This document shows, piece by piece, positions 9,344 to 18,234 of a stretch of 64,000 nucleotides of DNA. The DNA is from Yoonia sp. SS1-5 (GTDB lineage: Bacteria; Pseudomonadota; Alphaproteobacteria; Rhodobacterales; Rhodobacteraceae): positions 682,001 to 746,000 of the forward strand of contig NZ_CP151767.2 of NCBI RefSeq assembly GCF_038443705.2. The letters are read 5' to 3'. The translations under genes and the position numbers were made by a program. The number at the start of each line of letters is the position of its first letter. Within the stretch, counting starts at the first letter, position 1. The notes under the pieces were generated by a model. That model was not told the origin of the DNA. It saw only the letters and a program-made list of their open reading frames with translations, and searched no databases.

Positions 9344-10075
9344 CTACGGCAGCGCGAGCGCCTGCGCAAGGGTCCGTAGCGCCCGCGCCCGGGCCGGCGG
9401 GACCGCATCCACATCCAGACAGGTAAAGACATGCATTGTCTTCATCCGGGGATCCGTCACCAGATGGTCGCCAACCCACCCCCCCATCGCCAGATAGCTG
9501 CGCATCAGGGGGGGCAGCGGATGCGTCCCTGTGACCGGCACATCCGACAGTTTCGTCACATTGCTGGATTTGATGCCCGGCAGATATTCGCGCGGCCCCA
9601 AATGGTTGCGGATCAGACATTGCATTGCCTGCCCGTAACGGGCCGGGTCCGTGCCTGTCAGGCTGGTACAGCCGAACAACATCCCCACATTGCCCGCATC
9701 GACCAGCCGCGCAAGCGCCGCCCAGGCCGTCCGCGAGACATCGGCATGCATGACATCGGGTGCCACGCAAAAACGCCCGATTTCGATCATTGGCCGGGTC
9801 ATCTGGGCAAAGCCGGACAGATCATAATGCTGCCCCGCATACCCGGCAGCCGCCTGCGCGCCATTTGCCGCCTCAAAAAGACGCAACGTCGCGACCAGAT
9901 GACCTGCCACATCCGTGACCATCAGATGCCGGCAATCTACGTCAAACTTGTCAGCATCCCGCCCCGGATGGCCAAAGAAACACAGGTGCCGCAACTGCTG
10001 ACAGGCCAGCAAATCGGCCTCAGAGGTGGCAAAGCGCGCCCGGTAGCATGCTTGCTGCAACGGAATTGTCATCAA
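9344..10075 (-). CDS. olsB: L-ornithine N-alpha-acyltransferase (ornithine lipid synthesis)
   Basis: 243 aa, GNAT-fold acyl-ACP N-acyltransferase (Pfam Acetyltransf_5 type). It attaches a 3-hydroxy fatty acid from acyl-ACP to ornithine, giving lyso-ornithine lipid at the inner membrane. Recognisable features: RFATSEADLLACQQLRHLCFF near the N-terminus, CRHLMV, and IEIGRFCVAPD in the middle. The partner O-acyltransferase OlsA is not next to it; instead uup follows. In Roseobacters OlsB and OlsA are often unlinked, so this fits. Alternative: a general hemolysin-like acyltransferase annotation of the same family. Confidence 0.8.
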   Translation of the reverse strand: MMTIPLQQACYRARFATSEADLLACQQLRHLCFFGHPGRDADKFDVDCRHLMVTDVAGHLVATLRLFEAANGAQAAAGYAGQHYDLSGFAQMTRPMIEIGRFCVAPDVMHADVSRTAWAALARLVDAGNVGMLFGCTSLTGTDPARYGQAMQCLIRNHLGPREYLPGIKSSNVTKLSDVPVTGTHPLPPLMRSYLAMGGWVGDHLVTDPRMKTMHVFTCLDVDAVPPARARALRTLAQALALP

Positions 10076-10141
10076 ACCCCACCTTGGCGAACCACGACAT
10101 GCGCCCTAGATTTCATCTTAATGAAAAAGGGATACGCATAG

Positions 10142-10534
10142 ATGGATAAGATCGTCAAATCAGACGCCGAATGGCGCGCGCAGCTTTCTGACCTTGCCTA
10201 TAAGGTCACCCGCAAACATGGCACCGAAAGGGCCGGCACGCACGAGGATTTTCCAAACGAACCGGGCACATATATGTGCGTCTGCTGCGGCGCACCGGTC
10301 TTTGATCAGGCGCATAAATTCGAAAGTGGCACGGGCTGGCCGTCATTCTATCAACCCGTCGACCCCGAGATGGTCGGCGAGAGCGTTGATCGCAGCTTTT
10401 TCATGAAACGGACCGAGGTTCATTGCAACCGGTGCGAGGCGCATCTGGGCCACGTCTTTCCAGACGGCCCACAGCCGACCGGCCTGCGATACTGCATCAA
10501 CGGCGTGGCCTTGCAATTCGAACCCGAAGAGTAG
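10142..10534 (+). CDS. msrB: Peptide-methionine (R)-S-oxide reductase MsrB
   Basis: 130 aa single-domain MsrB that reduces methionine-R-sulfoxide in proteins. Zinc ligands: Cys46/Cys49 and Cys95/Cys98. The GWPSF motif (65-69) holds the substrate methyl group and Cys118 in RYCIN is the catalytic residue. There is no signal peptide, so it is cytoplasmic. It is divergent from olsB with a short AT-rich spacer; a purine-rich AAAAAGGG stretch precedes the ATG. Single gene, followed by a hairpin at about 10.58 kb. Confidence 0.95.
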   Translation: MDKIVKSDAEWRAQLSDLAYKVTRKHGTERAGTHEDFPNEPGTYMCVCCGAPVFDQAHKFESGTGWPSFYQPVDPEMVGESVDRSFFMKRTEVHCNRCEAHLGHVFPDGPQPTGLRYCINGVALQFEPEE

Positions 10535-10672
10535 TCGCCAACGTGGCGCATCATGTGCCCGCATCCTGACAGCTCTGGCCCTGCGTCTGTCACGCGGGGC
10601 CAAAACTGCTGGCCCTGTCCCGTCACATCGCTGTGAGAATGGAATGCCGCTGCGTCATTCTGGTTGCGCATT

Positions 10673-10696
10673 ATTCTACCTATCGGTAGGTAGAAT
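10673..10696. promoter_or_regulatory. Perfect palindromic operator, candidate TetR site
   Basis: ATTCTACCTA-TCGG-TAGGTAGAAT: 10-bp arms that are exact inverted repeats around a 4-nt centre. It lies 45 nt before the start of a three-gene operon whose last gene is a TetR repressor. The ACCTA...TAGGT half-sites are typical of TetR/AcrR operators. Autorepression by the downstream TetR is inferred. Confidence 0.75.
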
Positions 10697-10740
10697 ATGT
10701 TGATGCCAAATGGCATACGCAGATGGAAAGGACCCACCAA

Positions 10741-11409
10741 ATGGAGCTTCATTCGGATTTTGGCGCGCGTGTGGTGATCCATACTGATCAGCTTGCCTGG
10801 CAACCTTCACCAATGAAGGGCGTGGACCGGCGCATGCTTGACCGGATCGGGGCTGAGGTCGCGCGGGCCACAACCATCGTCCGCTACGCGCCCGGCAGCA
10901 GCTTTTCGGCGCATACCCATACCGGTGGCGAGGAATTCATCGTGCTGGATGGGGTCTTTCAGGACGAACATGGCGACTACCCTGCCGGCACCTATGTTCG
11001 CAATCCGCCCACAAGCGCACATACCCCCGGATCCGCGCCGGGCTGCACCATCTTCGTCAAGCTGTGGCAGTTCGACCTGAATGACCGCACACAATTTCGC
11101 AAAACCATGGCCGACGAACTATCAGCGCCCGTTGATGGCGTCGCAACCGCCTTGTTGCACAAGGATGACCGCGAGGTCGTGACCTATTGCCAGCTTGCGC
11201 CCGGCGCGGTCCTGACCTCTGACGCAGCAGGCGGGATTGAGCTTTTGATGATTGACGGTGCGGCGACGGTCGACGACTTGATACTGGAAAAGAACGCCTG
11301 GCTCCGGCTGCCGGATGGCGACGCATTGGTGCTGACCGCTGGCCAGAACGGCGCGAAAATCTGGGTGAAGTCAGGGCATCTTCGCCATGCCAAAGCGCCA
11401 GCCGTCTAA
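10741..11409 (+). CDS. ChrR-like double-cupin protein
   Basis: 222 aa from the ATG at 10741, which has AAGGA 8 nt upstream (an in-frame ATG 18 nt earlier lacks a site). It resembles the cupin half of the anti-sigma factor ChrR: the first barrel carries [19 protein letters not shown], with two His and one Glu that can bind a metal, and AHTPGS as the second metal motif. The second barrel (about 130-215) lacks these ligands. There is no N-terminal zinc anti-sigma domain and no ECF sigma gene nearby, so it is a stand-alone cupin, perhaps an enzyme or small-molecule sensor. First gene of an operon with a flavin amine oxidase and a TetR regulator. Confidence 0.8.
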   Translation: MELHSDFGARVVIHTDQLAWQPSPMKGVDRRMLDRIGAEVARATTIVRYAPGSSFSAHTHTGGEEFIVLDGVFQDEHGDYPAGTYVRNPPTSAHTPGSAPGCTIFVKLWQFDLNDRTQFRKTMADELSAPVDGVATALLHKDDREVVTYCQLAPGAVLTSDAAGGIELLMIDGAATVDDLILEKNAWLRLPDGDALVLTAGQNGAKIWVKSGHLRHAKAPAV

Positions 11410-11484
11410 GATGGGTATCTGGGTCATGTGGAACGGCAAAACGCACGCCCATTGCTCGCAAGCTGCGTCAGCAAGGCTTTGACG

Positions 11485-12546
11485 ATGCAAACAGATGTCG
11501 TGATTATCGGCGGCGGCCTTTGTGGTCTGGCAATTGCGGCTGAGCTGGCGCGGCGAGGACGCAGCTTTCAACTGCTGGAAGCACGTGATCGCGTAGGCGG
11601 GCGCATTTTGACCGTGCATGGGTCCCAAGGGTCCTTTGATCTGGGGCCGGCCTGGTTCTGGCCCGGACAGCCGCGCATGCAGGCGGCGGTGGCACGGCTT
11701 GGGTTGCGGCATTTTACGCAATATGAGGCCGGGGCCGTCAGCTTTGAAGATGAACGGGGCGGTGTCGAGCGCGGACGCGGTTTTGCCGCGATGCACGGCG
11801 CCTATCGGCTGGACGGCGGGTTGTCTGCATTAACGGATGCGCTGGCCGCGGACATCCCCAGCGACCGCATTCGGGCATCGACCCCGGTCACCGGCCTGAC
11901 ACGGACCGATCAGGGGGTCAAAGTCAACACCCAAGCGGGTCAAACGATGACCGCCCGTCAAGTCGTGCTGGCCCTGCCGCCGCGTATCGCAAGCACGCTG
12001 GCGTTCCGGCCTGCCTTGCCCGCAGACACGCAGCAGGCGATGGCGGGCATAGCCACATGGATGGCGGGTCAGGCCAAGGCCGTCGCCATTTATGATCGCC
12101 CCTTCTGGCGTCAGGCCGGATTGTCAGACGATGCAATCAGTCGCCGCGGCCCGATGGTTGAAATCCACGATGCCTCAACCGCAGATGGACAAGGTGCCGC
12201 CCTGTTTGGGTTTGTCGGCTTGCCACCGCGGGCGCGCGATGATGCGCCTGCCCTGCGCGACGGGGTGATCGCACAACTGACCCGGATCTTCGGCCCGCAG
12301 GCGGCAGACCCGCTTGCGGTACATGTCAAGGACTGGGCTTTCGACCCGTTCACCGCGACACCGCTTGATCAGCAACCGCTGATGGCCCATCCGCGATACG
12401 GCCTGCCCGCCAGCATGTCCAATCTGTGGGATGACGCACTGATTTTCAGTGGCACAGAAACAGCGCCGCAATTTGGCGGGTATCTTGAAGGGGCTTTGGA
12501 AGCAGCCGAAGGCGCACTGACCCTGATCGCAGCAGAAAAGGTATAA
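11485..12546 (+). CDS. FAD-dependent amine oxidase-family protein
   Basis: 353 aa when started at the ATG at 11485 (AAGG 8 nt upstream), which puts the Rossmann motif IIGGGLCGLAIAAEL at the N-terminus. An ERARDRVGGR-like motif follows (LEARDRVGGRIL). The C-terminal FAD motif (LIFSGTETAPQFGGYLEGA) is typical of monoamine oxidases and related flavin amine oxidases. It is shorter than the usual 430-450 aa, so part of the substrate domain is reduced. It lies between the cupin and tetR genes and ends 6 nt before tetR. The amine substrate is unknown. Confidence 0.85.
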   Translation: MQTDVVIIGGGLCGLAIAAELARRGRSFQLLEARDRVGGRILTVHGSQGSFDLGPAWFWPGQPRMQAAVARLGLRHFTQYEAGAVSFEDERGGVERGRGFAAMHGAYRLDGGLSALTDALAADIPSDRIRASTPVTGLTRTDQGVKVNTQAGQTMTARQVVLALPPRIASTLAFRPALPADTQQAMAGIATWMAGQAKAVAIYDRPFWRQAGLSDDAISRRGPMVEIHDASTADGQGAALFGFVGLPPRARDDAPALRDGVIAQLTRIFGPQAADPLAVHVKDWAFDPFTATPLDQQPLMAHPRYGLPASMSNLWDDALIFSGTETAPQFGGYLEGALEAAEGALTLIAAEKV

Positions 12547-12552
12547 ATATCA

Positions 12553-13125
12553 ATGCGTAGCGACACAAAATCAGCGCTTCTTGATCTTGCCGAACGGGCG
12601 GCGCGCAGCAGGGGGTTTGACGGTTTCAGCTATGCGGATCTGGCGGATGCCATCGGCATGCGCAAGGCGTCAATCCACTATCACTTTCCAACCAAGGCCG
12701 CCCTGTCCGCAGCCATGATGGACCGCTACAGCGATGGGATTGCAGCGCAATGCAAGGCGATTGACGACCAAAACGACACCGCAGCAGCGCGCCTGTCGGG
12801 GCTGATCGCGCTCTATCGTGATGCGTTGCAGGGCGGCAAGACGCTCTGCCTCTGTGTCTCACTGACGATCAGCCGTGAAAGCCTGTCTGCAGAGGTCACC
12901 GGCAAGATCAACATATTCCGCACGCAGGTGATCCAGTGGATCGAGGCCGTTTTTATCCTCGGGTCACAGGATGGATCCATCGCCAACCTAGGCGATCCGG
13001 CGCAAGAGGCACCGGCCACACTTGCGCTTTTGGAAGGCGCGCATCTGGCCGCGCGTGCGGCCGAGGATATTGCGGTATTCGACCGGGCGACCGATGCGCT
13101 GCGGGCGCGATGCCAGCCACCCTGA
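12553..13125 (+). CDS. TetR/AcrR-family repressor
   Basis: 190 aa. The N-terminal helix-turn-helix is clear (SYADLADAIGMRKASIHYHF, residues 26-45). The ligand domain holds Cys99 and Cys101 in a CLC motif at the start of a helix, as seen in some electrophile- or oxidant-sensing TetR proteins, so redox sensing is possible (inference). It is the last gene of the cupin-amine oxidase operon, and the perfect palindrome upstream of the first gene is its likely operator. A bidirectional terminator follows. Confidence 0.9.
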   Translation: MRSDTKSALLDLAERAARSRGFDGFSYADLADAIGMRKASIHYHFPTKAALSAAMMDRYSDGIAAQCKAIDDQNDTAAARLSGLIALYRDALQGGKTLCLCVSLTISRESLSAEVTGKINIFRTQVIQWIEAVFILGSQDGSIANLGDPAQEAPATLALLEGAHLAARAAEDIAVFDRATDALRARCQPP

Positions 13126-13152
13126 TAGTGGCGCACGATGCATGCTAAAACG

Positions 13153-13185
13153 AAAAAAGCCTCGCAATTGATGCGGGGCTTTTTC
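13153..13185. terminator. Bidirectional terminator between tetR and tsf
   Basis: Convergent genes share a hairpin (AAAAAGCCTCGCA / TGCGGGGCTTTTT, 5-nt loop) with A-run on the left and T-run on the right, so it can stop transcription from both sides. Confidence 0.85.
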
Positions 13186-13202
13186 CTGAAAGACGCCGTG
13201 TC

Positions 13203-14075
13203 TTAGCTGTTCAGCTTGGCCACTTCTGCGGCAAAATCTTCTTCGACTTTCTCGATGCCCTCACCCACGGCCAAACGCACATAGCCGGTGATTTCAACGC
13301 CAGCTTCCTTGGCTGCATCGGCAACCGTCAGGTCAGGATTGACGACGAATTGCTGGTTCAAAAGGGTTACTTCGGCCATGTATTTCTTCATCCGGCCAAC
13401 AATCATCTTTTCGATCACGGCTTCGGGCTTGCCGCTTTCGCGGGCAATATCCATCTGGACCTGCTTTTCCTTCTCGACCACGGCAGGGTCAAGATCAGCC
13501 TCTGACAGGGACGCAGGGTTGGCAGCCGCGATATGCATCGCAACCTGACGACCAAAGGCATCATTGTCGCCGGTCATGGCAACCAGCACACCGATATTGC
13601 CCATGCCATCCGCAGCCGCATTGTGAACGTAGTTGACAACTTTGCCGCCCTCAAGGGCCGCCATCCGGCGCACGGACATGTTCTCACCAATAACAGCGAC
13701 GGCGTCGGTGACAGTCTGCTCGACCGATTTGCCGTTCATGTCAGCGGCCTTCAGCCCGTCAATGTCGGATGTACCAAGCGCAACCTGCGCGATGCCAGCA
13801 ACCATCTTCTGGAAGTCAGCATTCTTGGCCACAAAATCTGTCTCGGAGTTCACTTCGACCGCAACACCTTTGCCGCCCTCGACCGCTACGGCCACAAGGC
13901 CCTCGGCGGCGGTACGACCGGATTTCTTGGCCGCCTTGGCCAGACCCTTGGTGCGCAGCCAGTCAACAGCCGCTTCCATGTCGCCGTCATTTTCGGTCAA
14001 CGCCTTTTTGGCGTCCATCATGCCTGCGCCCGTGCTGTCGCGCAGCTCTTTCACCATTGCAGCGGTGATTGCCAT
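13203..14075 (-). CDS. tsf: Translation elongation factor Ts
   Basis: 290 aa; nucleotide-exchange factor for EF-Tu. It begins with the UBA-like domain ([22 protein letters not shown]) and carries the TDFVAKN motif that contacts EF-Tu. An AAGGAG site lies 7 nt upstream of the ATG. It follows rpsB on the same strand, the standard rpsB-tsf arrangement. Confidence 0.98.
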   Translation of the reverse strand: MAITAAMVKELRDSTGAGMMDAKKALTENDGDMEAAVDWLRTKGLAKAAKKSGRTAAEGLVAVAVEGGKGVAVEVNSETDFVAKNADFQKMVAGIAQVALGTSDIDGLKAADMNGKSVEQTVTDAVAVIGENMSVRRMAALEGGKVVNYVHNAAADGMGNIGVLVAMTGDNDAFGRQVAMHIAAANPASLSEADLDPAVVEKEKQVQMDIARESGKPEAVIEKMIVGRMKKYMAEVTLLNQQFVVNPDLTVADAAKEAGVEITGYVRLAVGEGIEKVEEDFAAEVAKLNS

Positions 14076-14147
14076 GTTACTTCTCCTTGGAGGGAATTGA
14101 ATGTCTGCGGGTAGAACAAGGCGCCCTACCCGACTGTTTTTATGCGC

Positions 14148-14939
14148 TTATTCCGCAGATGCGGGGGCAGCCTCTTCGGCGGCAGCTTCTTCGGCAACCA
14201 CTTCCTCGGCCAGCTCTTCCATGGCACCCATATCGACGCCGGCAGCACCCAGCTGCGCGGTCATGCCGTCAAGGGCCGCACGCGCGGCAAGGTCAGTGTA
14301 AAGCGCGATGGCGCGAGCCGCGTCATCATTGCCCGGGATCACATAGTCAACGCCTTCCGGGGAACAGTTCGTGTCCACAATGGCCACAACCGGGATACCC
14401 AGTTTCTTGGCTTCGGCGATGGCCAGGTCTTCCTTGTTGACGTCGATGACAAACAACAGATCAGGTGTGCCGCCCATTTCGCGGATACCACCAAGGGACG
14501 CTTCCAATTTGCCTTGCTCACGCTCCATGCCAAGACGTTCTTTCTTGGTCAGACCGGTGAAACCGGTTGCGGCAGCTTCATCAATGGCCTTCAGGCGGTT
14601 GATGGATTGGGAAACAGTCTGCCAGTTGGTCAGCGTGCCGCCAAGCCAGCGGTGGTTCATGTAGAACTGGGCCGACTTTTCCGCAGCTTCCAGGATCGGT
14701 TTTTGCGCCTGACGCTTGGTGCCGACGAACAAAACGCGGCCGCCCTTGGCGACAGTGTCGCGGATGACCTGCAATGCCTGATCCAGCATTGGCACGGTCT
14801 GTGTCAGGTCCATGATGTGGATGCCGTTGCGCGAACCGTAGATGTATTGACCCATCTTGGGGTTCCAGCGGGCGGTCTGGTGACCAAAGTGTACGCCTGC
14901 TTCAAGCAGCTGACGCATGGAGAACTCGGGAAGAGCCAT
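14148..14939 (-). CDS. rpsB: 30S ribosomal protein S2
   Basis: 263 aa from the ATG at 14939 ([20 protein letters not shown]). The longer in-frame start would add 8 residues; AAAAGGAAAA just upstream of 14939 supports the shorter form. The protein ends in an Ala/Glu-rich tail common in alphaproteobacterial S2. It is first gene of rpsB-tsf. The 167 nt upstream of it carry short palindromes and a GC-rich stretch before the start, as expected for the rpsB promoter and leader. Confidence 0.97.
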   Translation of the reverse strand: MALPEFSMRQLLEAGVHFGHQTARWNPKMGQYIYGSRNGIHIMDLTQTVPMLDQALQVIRDTVAKGGRVLFVGTKRQAQKPILEAAEKSAQFYMNHRWLGGTLTNWQTVSQSINRLKAIDEAAATGFTGLTKKERLGMEREQGKLEASLGGIREMGGTPDLLFVIDVNKEDLAIAEAKKLGIPVVAIVDTNCSPEGVDYVIPGNDDAARAIALYTDLAARAALDGMTAQLGAAGVDMGAMEELAEEVVAEEAAAEEAAPASAE

Positions 14940-15106
14940 GTCGTTTTCCTTTTCCGGTTTCAAGCCTCAGCGGGGGATCAGCGTTTTGCCAACCGGTGGA
15001 CCCTTTGGGATGTCTCCCCATTGGACCCGCCCCCGCCTGCGGGATTAAGTGAGCGCGCTATAGCGAGCCATGCGCGCCCATGCAAGCCTTGTTTGCGTGA
15101 TCGTTC

Positions 15107-16447
15107 CTAGCCCAGGAACAGCGGTGCTGTACGGTCATAGAACCAGTATAGGCCAACTGCCGCGATGGCGACCGAACACGGAACCGCAACAAGGCGGCGA
15201 TACGCCTCGAGATGGTCGCGGAAATGGATCGACAAAAGACACAGCACAAACACGCCGCCCAACGGGATCGCAAACAGGCTGACAGGGTTTTCCAGCACCG
15301 TCTGCAGCCCGGCGGGATTGATGAATGTCAGGGCCGCCGCGACGATCAGCAAAACCGCATAAAGCGCAAAACCCTGGTTCACCTCGTTTTCACCCCGATC
15401 AATGCGCAAGGCCTGCCAGACGCACAGGAACATCACCGCGATCACAAAGAGCTGCCCAACCTCGACGCCGACGTTAAAGCCGATCAGGGCGGGCACAAAT
15501 GTGGCCTCGGGCAATCCGAACTCGGCCAGCACGGATGCAAAACCCAGGCCATGCAGCAGCCCGAAGATGAAAATCACAAACGGTCGCCACGGACTGATCC
15601 CCTTCATGAAGATATTTTCGATGGCCACATAAGCGATGGAAAGCGCGATCAGCGGCTCGACGATATTGATGAACGCGATACCTAGGTTCTCGACAAAGAA
15701 ATCATCCAGAAACTTGGTATATCCAAGGGCCGCCAGCGCCAGCGTGATCGTGTGCGCCACGGTAAACAGCGACACCTGCAACAAAAGCGGCCGCATCCGC
15801 GCGGCCAGGAAAAACAGGCCAAGCACAAACAGAATATGGTCAAGCCCCTTGGGCACGATATGGTCAAAGCCTACCGGGATATAGTTCACGAAGGTCTGCC
15901 AGCCGGTCGCCTGATCCCCACCCGACAGCGAGATTGGCGGGCTGATGCTGCCGGCCTCAAGATATGCGTCATAAGGCGCCTCAACGCCCATCTGCCGGAC
16001 CACAAGCACGCCAAAGGCACTGTCCCAGCCGATTTCGACATCTTGCGCCCCTTCGGGCAAACTCGCCGAAAACCTGATGTCGGATGAGCGCACAAGTTCC
16101 ACATTGCCAACCGGTCCGACATTGACCGCGTCAAGCGTCGGGACAAGATCTACCCCATCAGCCCGAATCGTCATTCCCGCCGCCATTTGCGGCCAAAATT
16201 CGGTGAACGCGGCCTCCAGCGCTGCGGGTTCAAGCGCGCGCAACTCATCATAACTGGCCGCTTGCGGGGCGTCGTTGGTATCTTCGACGCTGGTCAGATC
16301 AATGCCCGCGACAAAGCTTTCCAGATTGGCCTGCATGTCGAATACCAGCTGACCGTCTACTGCGGTCATATCGGTGATCGCGGGCAATACCTCATGCGCC
16401 TGCGCCATTGACAGAGCCGTGAACCATATCAGGACGGCGCTTGACAT
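15107..16447 (-). CDS. HupE/UreJ-2-like membrane protein
   Basis: 446 aa from the ATG at 16447; this leaves a good signal peptide (MSSAVLIWFTALSMAQA) and an AGGCAGG site. The longer ATG at 16492 abuts the divergent gene's start codon. The first 190 residues are periplasmic, with a beta-rich domain; the rest has about seven or eight helices of the HupE/UreJ_2 type with conserved histidines in GLDHILFVLG, HTITLALA and LLHGLGFASV. Relatives are thought to move nickel, cobalt or another divalent metal. The divergent DUF4198 gene, a family often found beside metal transporters, supports that idea. Metal identity is open. Confidence 0.8.
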   Translation of the reverse strand: MSSAVLIWFTALSMAQAHEVLPAITDMTAVDGQLVFDMQANLESFVAGIDLTSVEDTNDAPQAASYDELRALEPAALEAAFTEFWPQMAAGMTIRADGVDLVPTLDAVNVGPVGNVELVRSSDIRFSASLPEGAQDVEIGWDSAFGVLVVRQMGVEAPYDAYLEAGSISPPISLSGGDQATGWQTFVNYIPVGFDHIVPKGLDHILFVLGLFFLAARMRPLLLQVSLFTVAHTITLALAALGYTKFLDDFFVENLGIAFINIVEPLIALSIAYVAIENIFMKGISPWRPFVIFIFGLLHGLGFASVLAEFGLPEATFVPALIGFNVGVEVGQLFVIAVMFLCVWQALRIDRGENEVNQGFALYAVLLIVAAALTFINPAGLQTVLENPVSLFAIPLGGVFVLCLLSIHFRDHLEAYRRLVAVPCSVAIAAVGLYWFYDRTAPLFLG

Positions 16448-16492
16448 CACCTGCCTGAAAGACACAGTTGCTGCAACCAAAAGGGATCTCAT

Positions 16493-17293
16493 ATGCGTTT
16501 TCTTTCCATTGTTTTATCGTTGCTCGCCGCACCTGCGATTGCGCATGAATTATGGCTTGAACCGCTGGCCTACGAGGTTGCGGCGGACGGTAGGCTTGAG
16601 GCAGATATTGTCAATGGCGAAGCGTTCGAGGGCGTGAAATTGGCGTTCATTCCACGCCAGATCGCAAATTTTGCTGTCGTTTCCGGCGGCCAGACAAAAC
16701 GTGTGGGTGGCCGCGTGGGTGATCGGCCCGGATTGAACGAAACACCCATAGCCGAGGGGCTGAACGTGGTCGCGTATCAAAGCCGCCCCGCAACGCTTGA
16801 ATACAAGGAATGGCCGAAATTCCAGAAGTTTCTGGATCACAAGGATCTGGGTGATGTGCGTGAACGCCACCTTGCCCGTGGCTTGCCCGAGGCCGGGTTT
16901 GACGAGATTTACACGCGCTTTTCGAAATCCCTGATCGGGGTCGGCAATGCGGCAGGCAGCGACCGGCGGGTCGGGTTGGAGACAGAGCTTGTCGCCCTGA
17001 CCAACCCCTATACCGACGATCTGTCAGGTGGGTTCCGGGTGCAGCTGCACTACAAGACAGATGTGCGCGCAAACGAGCAGATCGAGGTCTTTGAAAAGGC
17101 CCCCGATGGCAGTGTGGACATCACGCTTTACCGCACCGATGCGCAGGGGATCGGCGTATTTCCGGTCAAGCCGGGACATGCCTATATGGTTGACGCCGTT
17201 GTCCTGCGCGAGCCGAGTGCCGGCCTGCAACAAGCCTCTGGCGCGGTGTGGCAGACACTTTGGGCCAATCTGACCTTTGCGGTCCCGCAATAG
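16493..17293 (+). CDS. DUF4198 periplasmic protein, probably metal-uptake related
   Basis: 266 aa. A short signal peptide (MRFLSIVLSLLAAPAIA) is followed at once by HELWLEP, the conserved start of DUF4198 proteins, where the N-terminal His may bind metal. The C-terminal half looks like an Ig-like carboxypeptidase-regulatory fold (GVFPVKPGHAYMVDAV). An AAGGGA site lies 6 nt before the ATG. It is divergent from a HupE/UreJ-like membrane gene, with only 45 nt between start codons, so both promoters overlap the neighbouring coding region. Proposed role: periplasmic partner of that transporter. Confidence 0.8.
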   Translation: MRFLSIVLSLLAAPAIAHELWLEPLAYEVAADGRLEADIVNGEAFEGVKLAFIPRQIANFAVVSGGQTKRVGGRVGDRPGLNETPIAEGLNVVAYQSRPATLEYKEWPKFQKFLDHKDLGDVRERHLARGLPEAGFDEIYTRFSKSLIGVGNAAGSDRRVGLETELVALTNPYTDDLSGGFRVQLHYKTDVRANEQIEVFEKAPDGSVDITLYRTDAQGIGVFPVKPGHAYMVDAVVLREPSAGLQQASGAVWQTLWANLTFAVPQ

Positions 17294-17340
17294 GCCATCT
17301 GCGGCTTGCCTTTGACAAAACGTAGCGCCACAAGGCAGCC

Positions 17341-18234
17341 ATGACGACGACACCCGACATTTTATGCATTGGATCGGTCCTGTGGGACGTGATCGGACGG
17401 GCGGCCAGCCATATGCGGGTCGGCTCGGATGTGCCGGGGCGCATCACCCGCCTGCCCGGCGGCGTGGCGATGAATATTGCCATGACCCTGCGCCGGTTTG
17501 GCATGACCCCTGCCCTCCTCACCGCAATTGGCCGCGATGCCGAAGGTGACGACTTGATGGCCGAGGCGGCCCGCATGGGCATGGTGTGTGACCATATCTA
17601 CCGGTCGGATGATCTGCCCACGGATGTCTACATGGCCATCGAAGGCGCCAACGGCCTGATCGCCGCCATCGCCGATGCCCATTCATTGGAGGCCGCGGGC
17701 CAGAAGATTTTGACCCCACTTGCCGATGGTAAACTGGGATCAGATGCGGCCCCCTTCCACGGCCCGGTTGCGCTGGACGGCAACCTGACAGAAGAGCTGT
17801 TGCAGGATATCGCGAAATCCCCACTTTTTGCGCGGGCCGATCTGCGCGTCGCCCCCGCATCGCCCGGGAAAGCCGAAAGGCTTCTGGCGCTATTGGGGCA
17901 TCCGTCGGCCACGTTCTATGTCAACCTCGAAGAGGCGGGGCTTTTGTGCCAGACCCGCTTTGACGATAGCGCCGTTGCCGCAGCCGCCCTGATTGCGCGC
18001 GGGGCCCATCGAGTTCTGGTCACCGATGGCGGCAATTCCGCCTCGGAAGGCACGGCAGGTGATATCATCACCCAGACGCCACCGGCCGTCATGGTTACGC
18101 GGGTGACAGGTGCCGGTGATACTTTCATGGCCGCCCATATCGCGTCCGAGGCGCACGGTGTGGACCGCGCCGCCGCATTGACGCGCGCGCTGAACGCCGC
18201 CGCCACATATGTTTCCGGAGAAACGCCATTATGA
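17341..18234 (+). CDS. psuK: Pseudouridine kinase (PfkB family)
   Basis: 297 aa PfkB sugar kinase that phosphorylates pseudouridine to pseudouridine 5'-phosphate. N-terminal substrate motif LPGGVAMNIAMTL and C-terminal signature VTGAGDTFMAAHIA with the catalytic Asp. AAGGCAGCC precedes the ATG. The stop overlaps the psuG start by 4 nt (ATGA), so translation is coupled; this pairing fixes the specificity as pseudouridine rather than another nucleoside. Confidence 0.88.
   Translation: MTTTPDILCIGSVLWDVIGRAASHMRVGSDVPGRITRLPGGVAMNIAMTLRRFGMTPALLTAIGRDAEGDDLMAEAARMGMVCDHIYRSDDLPTDVYMAIEGANGLIAAIADAHSLEAAGQKILTPLADGKLGSDAAPFHGPVALDGNLTEELLQDIAKSPLFARADLRVAPASPGKAERLLALLGHPSATFYVNLEEAGLLCQTRFDDSAVAAAALIARGAHRVLVTDGGNSASEGTAGDIITQTPPAVMVTRVTGAGDTFMAAHIASEAHGVDRAAALTRALNAAATYVSGETPL

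Noticed and set aside
10581..10605. Hairpin GGCCCTGCGT / ACGCGGGGCC after msrB
   Set aside because: No T-run on either side, includes a G-T pair; too weak to call as terminator.
14940..15106. Possible riboswitch or structured leader before rpsB
   Set aside because: Only short GC palindromes seen; no known leader motif could be recognised by eye.
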